From positions 73,736-137,735 of the forward strand of contig CAZKCM010000002.1 of NCBI GenBank assembly GCA_964551315.1: DNA of 64,000 nucleotides, written 5' to 3'. The stretch comes from Virgifigura sp964551315 (lineage in GTDB: Bacteria > Pseudomonadota > Alphaproteobacteria > Dongiales > Dongiaceae). A program made the position numbers and the translations under genes. The notes beneath the pieces are model-generated. The model searched no databases, was not told the DNA's origin, and saw only the letters and a list, made by a program, of their open reading frames with translations. Below, in pieces: positions 1-13,364 of the stretch. How positions within the stretch are numbered: the stretch's first letter is position 1; each line of letters starts with the position of its first letter.

Positions 1-694
1 CGTAATAGGCCCACCAGCTCCCCAGCCCGATGCCGGCGGTGAGGCAGGTCCAGGCCGCCAGCGTCCAGGGCCGCACCCAGCGCGCCCAGGCCGGATCGAT
101 CCGCCCTTCGATCAGCGCCGCGACGGCGAAGGAGAAGGATATGGAGAAGCCGACATAGCCGAGATAGAGCATCGGCGGGTGGAAGGCGAGACCGGGATCC
201 TGCAGCAGCGGGTTGAGCCCGTTCCCGTCGGCCGGTGCCGGCACGAGGCGCGCGAACGGGTTCGAGGTCAGCAGCATGAACGTCAGGAAGCCGGTGGCGA
301 CCATCGCCTGGACGGCGAGAACCCGGGCGCGCAGGGTGGACGGCAGATTGTCGCCGAACCAGACGACAGCCGAGCCGAACAGCGCGAGGATCAGTACCCA
401 GAGCAGCAGCGATCCCTCGTGATTGCCCCAGACGCCCGTGACCTTGTAGAGCAACGGCTTCGCCGAGTGCGAATTGGCGGCCACCGCCTGCACCGAGAAG
501 TCCGAGGTCACATAGGCGTAGGTCAGGGCCGCAAAGGCGATGGCAACGAACAGGAACTGGCCTTGAGCCGCCGGCCCCGCGACGGCCATCCAGGCGCCAT
601 TGCCCCGCGCCGCCCCGACCAGCGGCAGGCTTGCCTGCACAAGGGCGAGGCAGAGCGCGAGCACCAGCGCGTAATGGCCGATCTCGACGATCAT
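1..694 (-). CDS. ccmF: Cytochrome c heme lyase CcmF (N-terminal part, cut by window edge)
   Basis: CcmF is the polytopic inner-membrane heme lyase of System I cytochrome c maturation; it moves heme from holo-CcmE onto apocytochrome c on the periplasmic side. The first 231 residues of a family usually near 650 are present, and the gene continues beyond the left edge. Diagnostic stretches are GVWGNHEGSLLLW (residues 87-99) and LQDPGLAFHPPMLY (about 164-177). The start MIVEIGHYAL is chosen because its ATG overlaps the ccmE stop (ATGA), the coupling expected in this operon. It is the last ccm gene visible; ccmH/ccmI, if present, would lie outside. Family assignment is firm. Confidence 0.95.
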   Translation of the reverse strand, partial: MIVEIGHYALVLALCLALVQASLPLVGAARGNGAWMAVAGPAAQGQFLFVAIAFAALTYAYVTSDFSVQAVAANSHSAKPLLYKVTGVWGNHEGSLLLWVLILALFGSAVVWFGDNLPSTLRARVLAVQAMVATGFLTFMLLTSNPFARLVPAPADGNGLNPLLQDPGLAFHPPMLYLGYVGFSISFSFAVAALIEGRIDPAWARWVRPWTLAAWTCLTAGIGLGSWWAYY

Positions 695-1164
695 GGCGTC
701 TTCGCGGGCGTTCCCATGGGCGTCCCCGTGTGCTGCCACTGCCCGGATTTCTTCAGGGCGTCGGCCACCTCGGGCGGCATGTAGGTCTCGTCGTGCTTGG
801 CCAGTATCTCGGTCGCCACGAAGGTGCCGTCCTGGCGGAAGGTGCCCTCGGCGACGACGCCCTGCCCCTCGCGGAACAGGTCCGGAAGGATCCCCTCATA
901 GCGCACCGGCACGACGCTCTGAAGGTCCGTTATCCGAAAGGTGACGGCGAGCCCGTCCGTCCCGCCGCGCTGGACGCTGCCCTCTTCGACGAGCCCGCCG
1001 ATCCGGATCGTCCGTCCCGGCGGCAGCTCCTTCGCCTGCAGTTCGGTCGGGCTGTAGAAGAAGACAAGCGAGTCCTCGAAGGCGGTCAGGACCAGCGCCG
1101 CGGCGGCGGCGAGCAGCGCCATGCCCGCGGCGACCATGGCAAGGCGCCGGTGCTTCCGGGTCAT
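691..1164 (-). CDS. ccmE: Heme chaperone CcmE
   Basis: CcmE is a membrane-anchored periplasmic heme chaperone that takes heme from the CcmABCD complex and passes it to CcmF. The 157-residue protein has a basic N-terminus, one signal-anchor helix (about residues 8-28) and an OB-fold domain. The covalent heme-binding motif is visible as H124-DET-Y128, with the conserved His and Tyr in place. The tail after residue 140 is short and polar. A longer upstream reading (to 1344) is rejected because it runs through ccmD in another frame and has arginine-rich shadow composition. The start overlaps the ccmD stop by 4 bp. Confidence 0.95.
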   Translation of the reverse strand: MTRKHRRLAMVAAGMALLAAAAALVLTAFEDSLVFFYSPTELQAKELPPGRTIRIGGLVEEGSVQRGGTDGLAVTFRITDLQSVVPVRYEGILPDLFREGQGVVAEGTFRQDGTFVATEILAKHDETYMPPEVADALKKSGQWQHTGTPMGTPAKTP

Positions 1165-1394
1165 GCGCGCGCCTCCCGCTCGGTCGACGGCCGCGACCCG
1201 GTGCCGGTCGGGCCCGGTGCCCCTGGGGCGACGGCGTCGCGGCGCTGCAGAGCGGCCAGGGCCGCCTCGCGGCGCCGCAGCGTCCGCAAGGTCACGATCA
1301 GCATGCCCGCCAGCACGGCGAAGGTGACGGCGAAGGCCGGCCACACGAAGGCGGCGTAGCCGCCCATTTCCAAGAACGTCCTAATCGAATCCAC
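1161..1394 (-). CDS. ccmD: Heme exporter protein CcmD
   Basis: CcmD is a small single-span membrane protein that stabilises the CcmABC heme-handling complex and is needed to release holo-CcmE. The 77-residue product has one transmembrane helix (about residues 12-34, starting after FLEMGGYAAFVWPAF), followed by a basic, alanine-rich cytoplasmic tail of the usual type. It lies between ccmC and ccmE, with a 154 bp gap from ccmC and a 4 bp overlap with ccmE. Small size limits homology-style evidence, but the N-terminal MGGYAAFVWPA signature and the context make the call secure. Confidence 0.9.
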   Translation of the reverse strand: MDSIRTFLEMGGYAAFVWPAFAVTFAVLAGMLIVTLRTLRRREAALAALQRRDAVAPGAPGPTGTGSRPSTEREARA

Positions 1395-1548
1395 CGTTGT
1401 CCCGCCGGTTCGTGTTTCCGGGCGGCACCTTGTTTGACGGACCCGGGGGTGCGGCCCAAACGAAATCCGGATACGCGATTCCCGTCACTTCGTACCAAAT
1501 CCTTCAATGGCCTTGCCCGCGACCGGCTGACGCAGCCGGCCGATTCCG

Positions 1549-2271
1549 TCAGCGCTGGAGCTGGACGAGCTGCGCCGCCCGCAGCTTCGCCGCGACCAGT
1601 TCCGACTTCACCCGCAGCAGCAGCACCGTCACGAAATAACCGGTGAAGGCAAGCGCCATCAGCAGCAGCGGCGTCAGCATGGCAGGGTCGATGGCCGGCG
1701 CGGCGACGCGGCTGATGCTGGCCGGTTGGTGCAGCGTGTTCCACCAATCGACCGAAAACTTGATGATCGGCACGTTGACGAATCCGACGAGCGCCAGGAT
1801 CGCGGCGGCGCGGGCGCCGCGGTTCGGATCGTCGAAGGCGTTCACGAGCGCGATATAGCCGAGATAGAGGAAGAACAGGATCAGCACCGAGGTCAACCGG
1901 GCGTCCCACACCCACCAGGTGCCCCACATCGGCTTGCCCCACAGCGATCCGGTCACCAGCGCGATGAAGGTGAAGCAAGCGCCGATCGGCGCGGCGGAGC
2001 GAGCGATGAGGTCGGCCAGCGGATGCCGCCAGATGAGCGCAGTCGCGCTTGCCGCGGCCATGCAGGTGTAGACGAACAGCGCCATCCAGGCGGCGGGCAC
2101 ATGCACATACATGATCCGGACCGTCTCGCCCTGCTGATAGTCGGGCGGCGATGCGAACAGGCCGAAATACAACCCCGCCAGCAGCAGCAGCACCGTCGCC
2201 CCCGCGCTCCAGGGCAGGACCGCTCCGGCGATCCGCATGAATCGGTTGGGGTTGGCGAAGCGATGCAGCAT
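1549..2271 (-). CDS. ccmC: Heme exporter subunit CcmC
   Basis: CcmC is the six-helix inner-membrane protein that presents heme to CcmE. At 240 residues it has the expected length. The tryptophan-rich WWD signature is at residues 116-126 (WGTWWVWDARL). The two histidines flanking it, H57 (YVHVPAAW) and H181 (WWNTLHQP), match the family's heme-ligand positions. It follows ccmB after about 146 bp without a gene and is followed by ccmD. ATG start with MLHRFANPNRF. Confidence 0.95.
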   Translation of the reverse strand: MLHRFANPNRFMRIAGAVLPWSAGATVLLLLAGLYFGLFASPPDYQQGETVRIMYVHVPAAWMALFVYTCMAAASATALIWRHPLADLIARSAAPIGACFTFIALVTGSLWGKPMWGTWWVWDARLTSVLILFFLYLGYIALVNAFDDPNRGARAAAILALVGFVNVPIIKFSVDWWNTLHQPASISRVAAPAIDPAMLTPLLLMALAFTGYFVTVLLLRVKSELVAAKLRAAQLVQLQR

Positions 2272-2417
2272 GACGGCCCCTTATATGGCAAGAAGGGGTC
2301 GCAGTTCCAAGCCATTCGGGCCCTTCCCCGCTCCGAGACGGGAGCTGGCGCGCCGCCATCGGCGGCATCCGGTGCCGCGGAGTCCGGCGACCGTGTCGAT
2401 GCCGGCTGCCTGTCGCC

Positions 2418-3077
2418 TCAATCCAGCGCCTGGCGGAGGGCAGCGGCGCTGGCCCAGGGCGCGAGCGGCAGCGCCGCCAGCAGCAGCGCGCCCAGCATCA
2501 GAAGGTGCGGACGCGGCGGCAGGGCCGCGACGGCGGCGTCGACGGCGCCGACGCCGAAGATCAGCACAGGGATGTAGAGCGGCAGGACGAGCAGCGGCAG
2601 CAGCACGCCGCCCCGCCGCGTGCCCAGCGTCAGCGCCGCGCCGATGGCGCCGATCAGGCTCAAGGTCGGCGTGCCGAGGAGGAGCGCCAGCACCAGCACG
2701 GCGATGCCGTCGGCCTCCATCCGCAGCGACAGCGCGAGCACCGGCGCCGCCAGCAGCAGCGGCAGCCCGGTGGTGAGCCAGTGTGCCGCGACCTTGGCCA
2801 ACACGACCAGCTCCAGCGGCAGCGGCGCCAGGGCCAGCAAATCGAGGCTGCCGTCCTCGTGATCGGCGAGGAACAGCCGCTCGAGCGACAGCAAGGCCGC
2901 GAACAGCGCCATCACCCAGATCACGCCGGCGCTGATCCGGGACAGGATGTTCGGTTCCGGCCCGACGCCGAGGGGAAACATGACCACGGCCAGCACGAAG
3001 AACATCAGGACCGTCGCCGCGTCCGATCCCTGGCGCAGCGCCAGGCGCAGGTCGCGCGCGACCAGGGCCGCGAACAT
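2418..3077 (-). CDS. ccmB: Heme exporter permease CcmB
   Basis: CcmB is the membrane subunit of the CcmAB ABC complex whose ATPase activity drives release of holo-CcmE from CcmC. The 219-residue product has about six hydrophobic helices, and the stretch LFLADHEDGSLDLL (about residues 68-81) is typical of CcmB. It abuts ccmA exactly: its ATG lies directly after the ccmA stop, so the pair is almost certainly translationally coupled. Confidence 0.95.
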   Translation of the reverse strand: MFAALVARDLRLALRQGSDAATVLMFFVLAVVMFPLGVGPEPNILSRISAGVIWVMALFAALLSLERLFLADHEDGSLDLLALAPLPLELVVLAKVAAHWLTTGLPLLLAAPVLALSLRMEADGIAVLVLALLLGTPTLSLIGAIGAALTLGTRRGGVLLPLLVLPLYIPVLIFGVGAVDAAVAALPPRPHLLMLGALLLAALPLAPWASAAALRQALD

Positions 3078-3809
3078 CTACGGTGCCTCCGCGGCAAGCG
3101 CCCGCGGTTCGGCGGTCTCCGGCAACTCCAAATCCAGGGCCGCCGCCGAAGCGTCGGGGGCGAAGTCGTCGAGCGACAGCGTCGCCGCCCCGGGCGGCCG
3201 CAGGTCGCCGTGGCTCGACAACACGACGCAGCCGCCCGCCGCGCGATGCGCGGCGATGGCGGCCTCCAGCTGGGCGACGGCGGCCGCATCCAGCGCCGTC
3301 GCCGGTTCGTCGAGCAGCCAGAGCGGCGCCGGCGCCGCGAGAAGCCGGGCGAGTGCCAGGCGCCGCCGCTGGCCGGCCGAGAGCAGCCGTGTGGGCATTT
3401 CCGCCAGAGGCTCGAGTCCGAAATGGGCGAGGGCCGCTCGCGGCCCGCCGACAACCGCGCCCGAGTCGCCGATGCCCTCGCCGCGGCGCCCGGCGCCATG
3501 CATCGCCGTCCAGAAGCGGAGATTTTCCTCGACCGACAGCATCGGCTTGATGGCGTTGGCGTGGCCAAGGAAGTGGAGCCGGCGGCAATGCGCCTCCGGG
3601 TCCTCAGTGATCGCGACGCCGTTCCAGCGAAGGTCTCCCGCCGCCGGTCGAAGCAGCCCGGCCATGCAGCGCAGCAGGGTCGATTTGCCGCTGCCGTTCG
3701 GCCCGACCAGCAGCAGCGCGCCGCCGCGCGGCACGGCGAAATCGAGGTGCTGGAACACCACCCGCTGGCCGCGGATGCAAAGGAGGTTATGGCCGGTGAA
3801 GCTGTCCAC
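3078..3809 (-). CDS. ccmA: Heme exporter ATP-binding subunit CcmA
   Basis: This is the ATPase of the CcmABCD complex. Visible motifs are Walker A GPNGSGKST (36-44), the ABC signature LSAGQRRRLALARL and Walker B LWLLDEPATALD. With a GTG start at 3809 (VDSFTGHNLL) it has 243 residues, slightly longer than usual owing to a C-terminal tail rich in Ala and Glu. The frame stays open far upstream, but that extension has no family similarity and crosses the untranslated region. A second GTG at 3827 is possible; 3809 is preferred because AGGG lies at a suitable distance. First gene of the ccm operon. Confidence 0.92.
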   Translation of the reverse strand: MDSFTGHNLLCIRGQRVVFQHLDFAVPRGGALLLVGPNGSGKSTLLRCMAGLLRPAAGDLRWNGVAITEDPEAHCRRLHFLGHANAIKPMLSVEENLRFWTAMHGAGRRGEGIGDSGAVVGGPRAALAHFGLEPLAEMPTRLLSAGQRRRLALARLLAAPAPLWLLDEPATALDAAAVAQLEAAIAAHRAAGGCVVLSSHGDLRPPGAATLSLDDFAPDASAAALDLELPETAEPRALAAEAP

Positions 3810-3895
3810 GGCACGACCCTGTGCCACGGCGGTCGAACAATCGCAAGGAAATCGCAATCGACGATGCGCATCGTCACCGGCGCGCGCGATGCGGA

Positions 3896-3939
3896 GGAAG
3901 AAAGCGCCGCGTCCCGCGGGATGGAACGGGACGCGGCGC
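3896..3939 (-). terminator. Hairpin with T-rich tail upstream of ccmA
   Basis: A perfect 12 bp inverted repeat (3904-3915 with 3928-3939, loop 12) is followed on the minus strand by TTTCTTCC. That is the form of an intrinsic terminator, yet it stands about 95 bp before the ccmA start, so it would end a short upstream transcript or attenuate ccm transcription. Confidence 0.5.
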
Positions 3940-4065
3940 CGAAGTCTCGGACAGGCACCGCGGGTCGGTTCAGTGCCTGTCTCGTCCCAGCCTGAGAGGG
4001 GGCTATCGAGGCCGGCTGGGGAGCCCCTGACAGAGAGGGAAGTCTCCGTACGGGAAAGACGATGG
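3940..4065 (-). ncRNA. Candidate structured RNA between ccmA and acnA (unassigned)
   Basis: No protein is supported in the 481 bp between ccmA and acnA. Read on the minus strand, this part shows several strong pairings: a stem of about 11 bp (GACAGGCACTG with CGGTGCCTGTC, loop about 10), a 7 bp CCCAGCC/GGCTGGG stem, and an alternative AGGGGCT/AGCCCCCT pairing. It is followed directly by the hairpin with a T-rich tail at 3896-3939. It could be a small RNA, or a ccmA leader with an attenuator. No family is recognised. The ends are estimates. Confidence 0.3.
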
Positions 4066-4290
4066 CGAAGCGATATGGCGCCAATGCGCCGTGAAAATGG
4101 CAAAACTATGGTAATTCCTGCTATGAGAACCGCCGAAAGACGGGATCGCCGGAAAACGGGGGAATCCGTTGCTTGCCCTACAGGGCAAGCGCTACGCGCC
4201 GGCTGCGGGCTGATTCGGCCCAGCGCCACCGCCATATTGTGATCATGCCATGGACGCCGATTCATCGAGGTCCGGAAAGGGAGAAGGAAC

Positions 4291-7002
<2,712 letters not shown>

Positions 7003-7004
7003 GT

Positions 7005-7052
7005 AGGTCGACGGGCCGCCGGCCGGCCTCCGGGTCCGGCCGGCGGCCGACC
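7005..7052. terminator. Bidirectional GC hairpin between acnA and the dehalogenase-like gene
   Basis: A perfect 13 bp inverted repeat (7014-7026 with 7036-7048, loop 9), flanked by GGTCG/CGACC, lies between the convergent ends of acnA and the next gene. There is no T-run, so it may act as an mRNA 3' stabiliser as much as a terminator. Confidence 0.6.
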
Positions 7053-7053
7053 T

Positions 7054-7959
7054 TCACCGCGCGGCGGTCCCGTCGTCCAGGAACGGCAGCAGCCGCGTCA
7101 GAACCGCGTCGGGTGCCTCTTCCGGCAGGAAGTGGCCGCCTTCGATCGCCCCGCCCGACACATCGGTCGCCCAGGCGCGCCAGATCGCCATCGGATCGAA
7201 CCGCTCTCCGGCCACGAAGCTGTGCCCGCCCCAGAGCGCCAGGACCGGGCAGGCGATCCGGCGGCCGGCGGCGCGGTCCGCCTCGTCCTCGGCGAAGTCC
7301 ACCGTCGCCCCTGCCCGATAGTCCTCGCAGGTCGCGTGGATCACCTCCGGCCGGCGGAAGCAGCGGCGGTACTCGGCCATCGCCTCCGGCGCAATGCGGG
7401 CCCGGTCTCCGGCCCAGGCGGTCACCAGGCGCTCGAGGAAGTCGTCGGGATCGTGTCCGATCATCGCTTCCGGGAAGCCGTCGGGCTGGATCAGGAAGAA
7501 CCAGTGATAGATCGCCGTCGCGACTTCCTTGTCGATTCGACGCCACATCTCGGCTGTCGGGACGATGTCGAGGACGACGAGGCGCGCCACCCGCTCCGGA
7601 TGGTCGAGGGCCATGCGGTAGGCGACCCGGGCGCCGCGGTCGTGGCCGACCACGGCGAAGCGTTCGAAGCCCAGCGCCCGCATGACCTCCACCTGGTCCT
7701 GCGCCATGACGCGCTTCGAATAGGCGCGATGCTCGGAATCGGAGGGCGGGACGCCGCTGTCGCCATAGCCGCGCAGGTCCGGCGCGACGACCGTAAAGCG
7801 CTCCGCCAAGGGCGACGCGATCCGGTGCCAGCAGGCATGCGTCTGCGGATAGCCGTGCAGGAGAAGCACCGGCGGGCCGTCGCCGCCGACGCGCAGATGG
7901 ATCTCGGCGCCCGAAGTCGGCACGCGGCGTCGCGCGAAGCCGGGGAACAGATCGACCAT
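7054..7959 (-). CDS. Alpha/beta hydrolase, probable haloacetate (fluoroacetate) dehalogenase
   Basis: A cytoplasmic alpha/beta hydrolase of 301 residues that keeps the residue set known for fluoroacetate dehalogenases: nucleophile D107 with R108 and R111 (GHDRGARVAYR), D131 (LVVLDIVPT), halide-site H152, W153 and Y214 (YHWFFL, CEDYRAG), and general-base H276 (GGHFLPEE). Spacing is nearly the same as in the characterised Rhodopseudomonas enzyme (D110, R111, R114, D134, H155, W156, Y219, H280). It would hydrolyse haloacetates to glycolate. Epoxide hydrolases share the fold, but the YHW halide site argues for dehalogenation. Start MVDLFPGF is the family N-terminus. It lies alone, convergent with acnA and 160 bp downstream of htpG. 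Confidence 0.8.
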   Translation of the reverse strand: MVDLFPGFARRRVPTSGAEIHLRVGGDGPPVLLLHGYPQTHACWHRIASPLAERFTVVAPDLRGYGDSGVPPSDSEHRAYSKRVMAQDQVEVMRALGFERFAVVGHDRGARVAYRMALDHPERVARLVVLDIVPTAEMWRRIDKEVATAIYHWFFLIQPDGFPEAMIGHDPDDFLERLVTAWAGDRARIAPEAMAEYRRCFRRPEVIHATCEDYRAGATVDFAEDEADRAAGRRIACPVLALWGGHSFVAGERFDPMAIWRAWATDVSGGAIEGGHFLPEEAPDAVLTRLLPFLDDGTAAR

Positions 7960-8119
7960 GGCAACCCTCTCTGGCGAAGCTCCGGCCATGATAGGGCACG
8001 CCCGAACCTCGCCGAACATAAAACGTCCCCACCTTTGATGGGTCTCCGGTCGAGGTCCGGGCCCACGGTTGCGTTGCCGGTCGCGTCGTCTCCCGAAAAC
8101 CCTGCGAGCTCTCGCCCGC

Positions 8120-10009
8120 TCAGGCGGCCACCGCGCGGCGCAGCACGTCGGCCAGCCGGCGGGAGAAGGCGGCGGGGTCGGGCAGGGGTTCGCCCTCGAC
8201 GATCCGCGCCTGATCGAGCAGCAGCCAGGCCGCCTCGGCAATCTCGTCGCCGCCGTTTGCGCCGCTCCCGTTCCCGGTCCCCTTCTCGCTGATCCGCTTC
8301 GCCAGGCCGGTGATGAGCGGGTGGCGCGGGTTCACTTCGAGAACGCGCTTGAATCCGGTCTCGATCTGGCGGTGCTGCTTCAGCATCCGCTCGAGGTGGA
8401 TGTCCATGTCGCCCTCGTCGGCAACCAGGCAGACGGCGCTGTCGGTCAGGCGCTGCGACGGCCGCACGTCCTTGACCGCGTCCTTGAGGGTCAGGCGGAA
8501 CAGGGCGATCAGGCCGTCGATGCCGTCCGCCGGCGGCTCCGGCTTCTTCTTCTCGCCCTCGCCGGCGCCGATCTTGTCGAGATCCGCCCCGCCGCGCGTC
8601 ACCGAGCGGAAGGGCTTGCCCTCGAACGCGCCGACGGCGGGAATCCAGAACTCGTCCACCGGATCGGTCAACAGCAACACCTCCACCCCGCGGGCCGCGA
8701 AGCCCTCGAGCTGCGGGCTGCGCGAGACGGCTTCGAGCGTGTCGCCGGCGATGTAGTAGATGGCGTCCTGACCCGGCTTCATCCGCCCGACATAGTCGGC
8801 GAGGCTCACGAGCCGGTCGCCGGAGGTCGAGGAGCGGAAGCGGGCGAGCTTGAGCAGCGGCTCGCGCTGATCGCGGTCCTCGTAGAGACCTTCCTTCAGC
8901 ACGGCACCGAAGTTGTTCCAGAAGACCGCGTAATCGTCGGGCGCGGTCTCGGCCTTCTTCTGCAGCTCGCCCAGGACTCGCTTGGTCACGCCGGAGCGGA
9001 TCTTGGCGAGCACCGGGTTGTGCTGCAGCATCTCGCGGCTGATGTTGAGCGGCAGGTCCTCGGAATCGACGATGCCGCGCAGGAACCGCAGATAGGCGGG
9101 CAGGATCTCCTCGCAGTTCTCCGTGATGAAGACCCGCTTGACGTAAAGCTTGACGGAGTGCTTGCGGTCCGGGTGGAACAGGTCGAAGGGCTTGACCGAG
9201 GGGACGAACAGCAGGCTCGTGTATTCGATCTTGCCCTCGGCGCGGTAGTGCATGGTCAGCCACGGCGCGTCGAAGGCGTGGGCGACGTGGCGGTAGAATT
9301 CGGTGTACTGCTCGTCCGTGATCTCCGACTTCGGTCGCGTCCACAGGGCGGAGGCCTGGTTCAGCGTCTCCTCCTTGTCGCCTTCGCGCAGCAGGATCGG
9401 CAGGCCGATGTGGTCGGAATATTTGGTGACGATGCGGCGCAGCCGGTCCGGCTCCAGGAACTCATCCGCGTCCTTGGCGAGGTGGAGCGTGACGCGGGTC
9501 CCGCGCGACTCGACCTCGGCGGGCGCCACCGTGAACTCGCCCTTGCCCTCCGACACCCAGCGCCAACCCTGGTCCTCGCCTGCCTTGCGGCTCAGGACCT
9601 CGACGCGGTCGGCGACCATGAACGCGGCATAGAACCCGACGCCGAACTGCCCGATGAGGGCGATGTCCTTGGCCGCGTCGCCGGTCATCTGGCTCAGGAA
9701 GGCCGAGGTGCCGGAGCGCGCGATCGTCCCCAGGTTCTCGACCAGGTCGTCGCGGTTCATGCCGATGCCGTTGTCGGCGACCGTCAGCGTGCGCGCGTCG
9801 CGGTCGACGCTCAGGGTGATCCGGAAGTTCGGGTCAGACGCCGTCAGCTCCGGCTGGGTGAGGGCGAGATAGCGCAGCCGGTCGCAGGCGTCCGAGGCGT
9901 TGGAGACCAACTCGCGCAGGAAGACCGACTTATCGCTGTAAAGAGAATGCGCAACAATATCGAGAAGGCGGCTGACCTCCGCCTGAAATCCGTGCTTCTC
10001 CTCTTGCAT
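8120..10009 (-). CDS. htpG: Molecular chaperone HtpG (Hsp90)
   Basis: Cytosolic ATP-dependent Hsp90 chaperone, 629 residues, the usual bacterial length. The GHKL ATP-binding domain shows LVSNASDACDRL, DNGIGM, GTIARSGTSAFL and GQFGVGFYAAFM. The middle domain contains the LPLNISREMLQ loop, and the C-terminal dimerisation domain has HPLITGLAKRI. Start MQEEKHGFQAEV matches family starts. It is transcribed away from the helicase gene across a 256 bp spacer. A heat-shock promoter would be expected there because rpoH lies 8 kb away, but none was identified with confidence. Confidence 0.97.
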   Translation of the reverse strand: MQEEKHGFQAEVSRLLDIVAHSLYSDKSVFLRELVSNASDACDRLRYLALTQPELTASDPNFRITLSVDRDARTLTVADNGIGMNRDDLVENLGTIARSGTSAFLSQMTGDAAKDIALIGQFGVGFYAAFMVADRVEVLSRKAGEDQGWRWVSEGKGEFTVAPAEVESRGTRVTLHLAKDADEFLEPDRLRRIVTKYSDHIGLPILLREGDKEETLNQASALWTRPKSEITDEQYTEFYRHVAHAFDAPWLTMHYRAEGKIEYTSLLFVPSVKPFDLFHPDRKHSVKLYVKRVFITENCEEILPAYLRFLRGIVDSEDLPLNISREMLQHNPVLAKIRSGVTKRVLGELQKKAETAPDDYAVFWNNFGAVLKEGLYEDRDQREPLLKLARFRSSTSGDRLVSLADYVGRMKPGQDAIYYIAGDTLEAVSRSPQLEGFAARGVEVLLLTDPVDEFWIPAVGAFEGKPFRSVTRGGADLDKIGAGEGEKKKPEPPADGIDGLIALFRLTLKDAVKDVRPSQRLTDSAVCLVADEGDMDIHLERMLKQHRQIETGFKRVLEVNPRHPLITGLAKRISEKGTGNGSGANGGDEIAEAAWLLLDQARIVEGEPLPDPAAFSRRLADVLRRAVAA

Positions 10010-10265
10010 CCTTCATGCCCCCGGGGGAGTTCTCCTGTTTGCCGGGCAGATATGTGCAGTTTTCCGCGGGCCATCAAGGGTGCCGGTTCCCGGTGGTTCG
10101 CTTCCCGTCCCGCTCTTGCCGTGCGCCGCGGCCGGCCTCGATGCATGCCCCGTTCACTCCCGGGAGCCCGCCCGGTGGGCGGCATGCCGTATGGGCAGAG
10201 CGCGGCCCGACCGTCCGGCCCTCGAAACCCTTGCAATCCCGGCCGGGAAGGCTGATTTCTCTGCT

Positions 10266-12808
<2,543 letters not shown>

Positions 12809-12812
<4 letters not shown>

Positions 12813-13201
12813 CGGATCGGATCGCCGACGGGCCCGACGCGCCCCAGAGCCTGCGCCTCGACAAGTGGCTTTGGTTCGCGCGCTTCTGCAAGAGCCGGGC
12901 GCTCGCCTCGAAGCTCTGCGCCGCCGGCCGCATCCGGGTCAGCGGCACGCTGGTGCAGAAGGCGCACCACATGGTCAGGCCGGGCGACGTCCTGACCTTC
13001 CCCCTTGGCCCGCATATCCGCGTCGTGCGCGTCCTGCGGCTCGGCACGCGTCGAGGCCCGGCCGCCGAGGCGCGGACCCTTTACGAGGACCTGGCGCCGC
13101 CGACGCCACCCCCCTCGGCACCGGCCCGGCGCGAGCCCGGTTCCGGCCGCCCGACGAAGGCGGATCGGCGCGCGCTCGAACGCCTGAAACGCGACGGCTG
13201 A
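12809..13201 (+). CDS. S4-domain RNA-binding protein (Hsp15-like)
   Basis: A 130-residue RNA-binding protein with one S4 domain (about residues 15-75: LRLDKWLWFARFCKSR, AAGRIRVSG, GDVLTF) and a basic, proline-rich tail. The family resembles Hsp15/HslR, which binds stalled 50S subunits carrying nascent-chain tRNA. The 4 bp overlap with the Suv3-like helicase suggests translational coupling and a shared role in RNA or ribosome quality control, which is inference. Confidence 0.9.
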
Positions 13202-13364
13202 GCGGCGGGTCCGGGGCTTGATTCGCCCGGGCGGCGCCCTCGGCGGCCACCCGGCGCGAAACGGCCGGTGGAACGGCGGTCGGCAACATTAACCTTGTAT
13301 TCTCGCGAAAGTAGCGTGAATCTTCAGACAGTTTCTACCGAAACGGGAAGGGCGAGGGGGCGTC

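Noticed and set aside
1298..2368. Long minus-strand frames overlapping ccmC and ccmD
   Set aside because: Arg/Ala/His-rich shadow composition; ccmC and ccmD in other frames have full family motifs.
3940..4065. Plus-strand riboswitch (TPP or glycine type) for acnA
   Set aside because: Single short words such as CTGAGA occur, but the remaining consensus and pairing order of these aptamers are absent; the T-tailed hairpin points to the minus strand.
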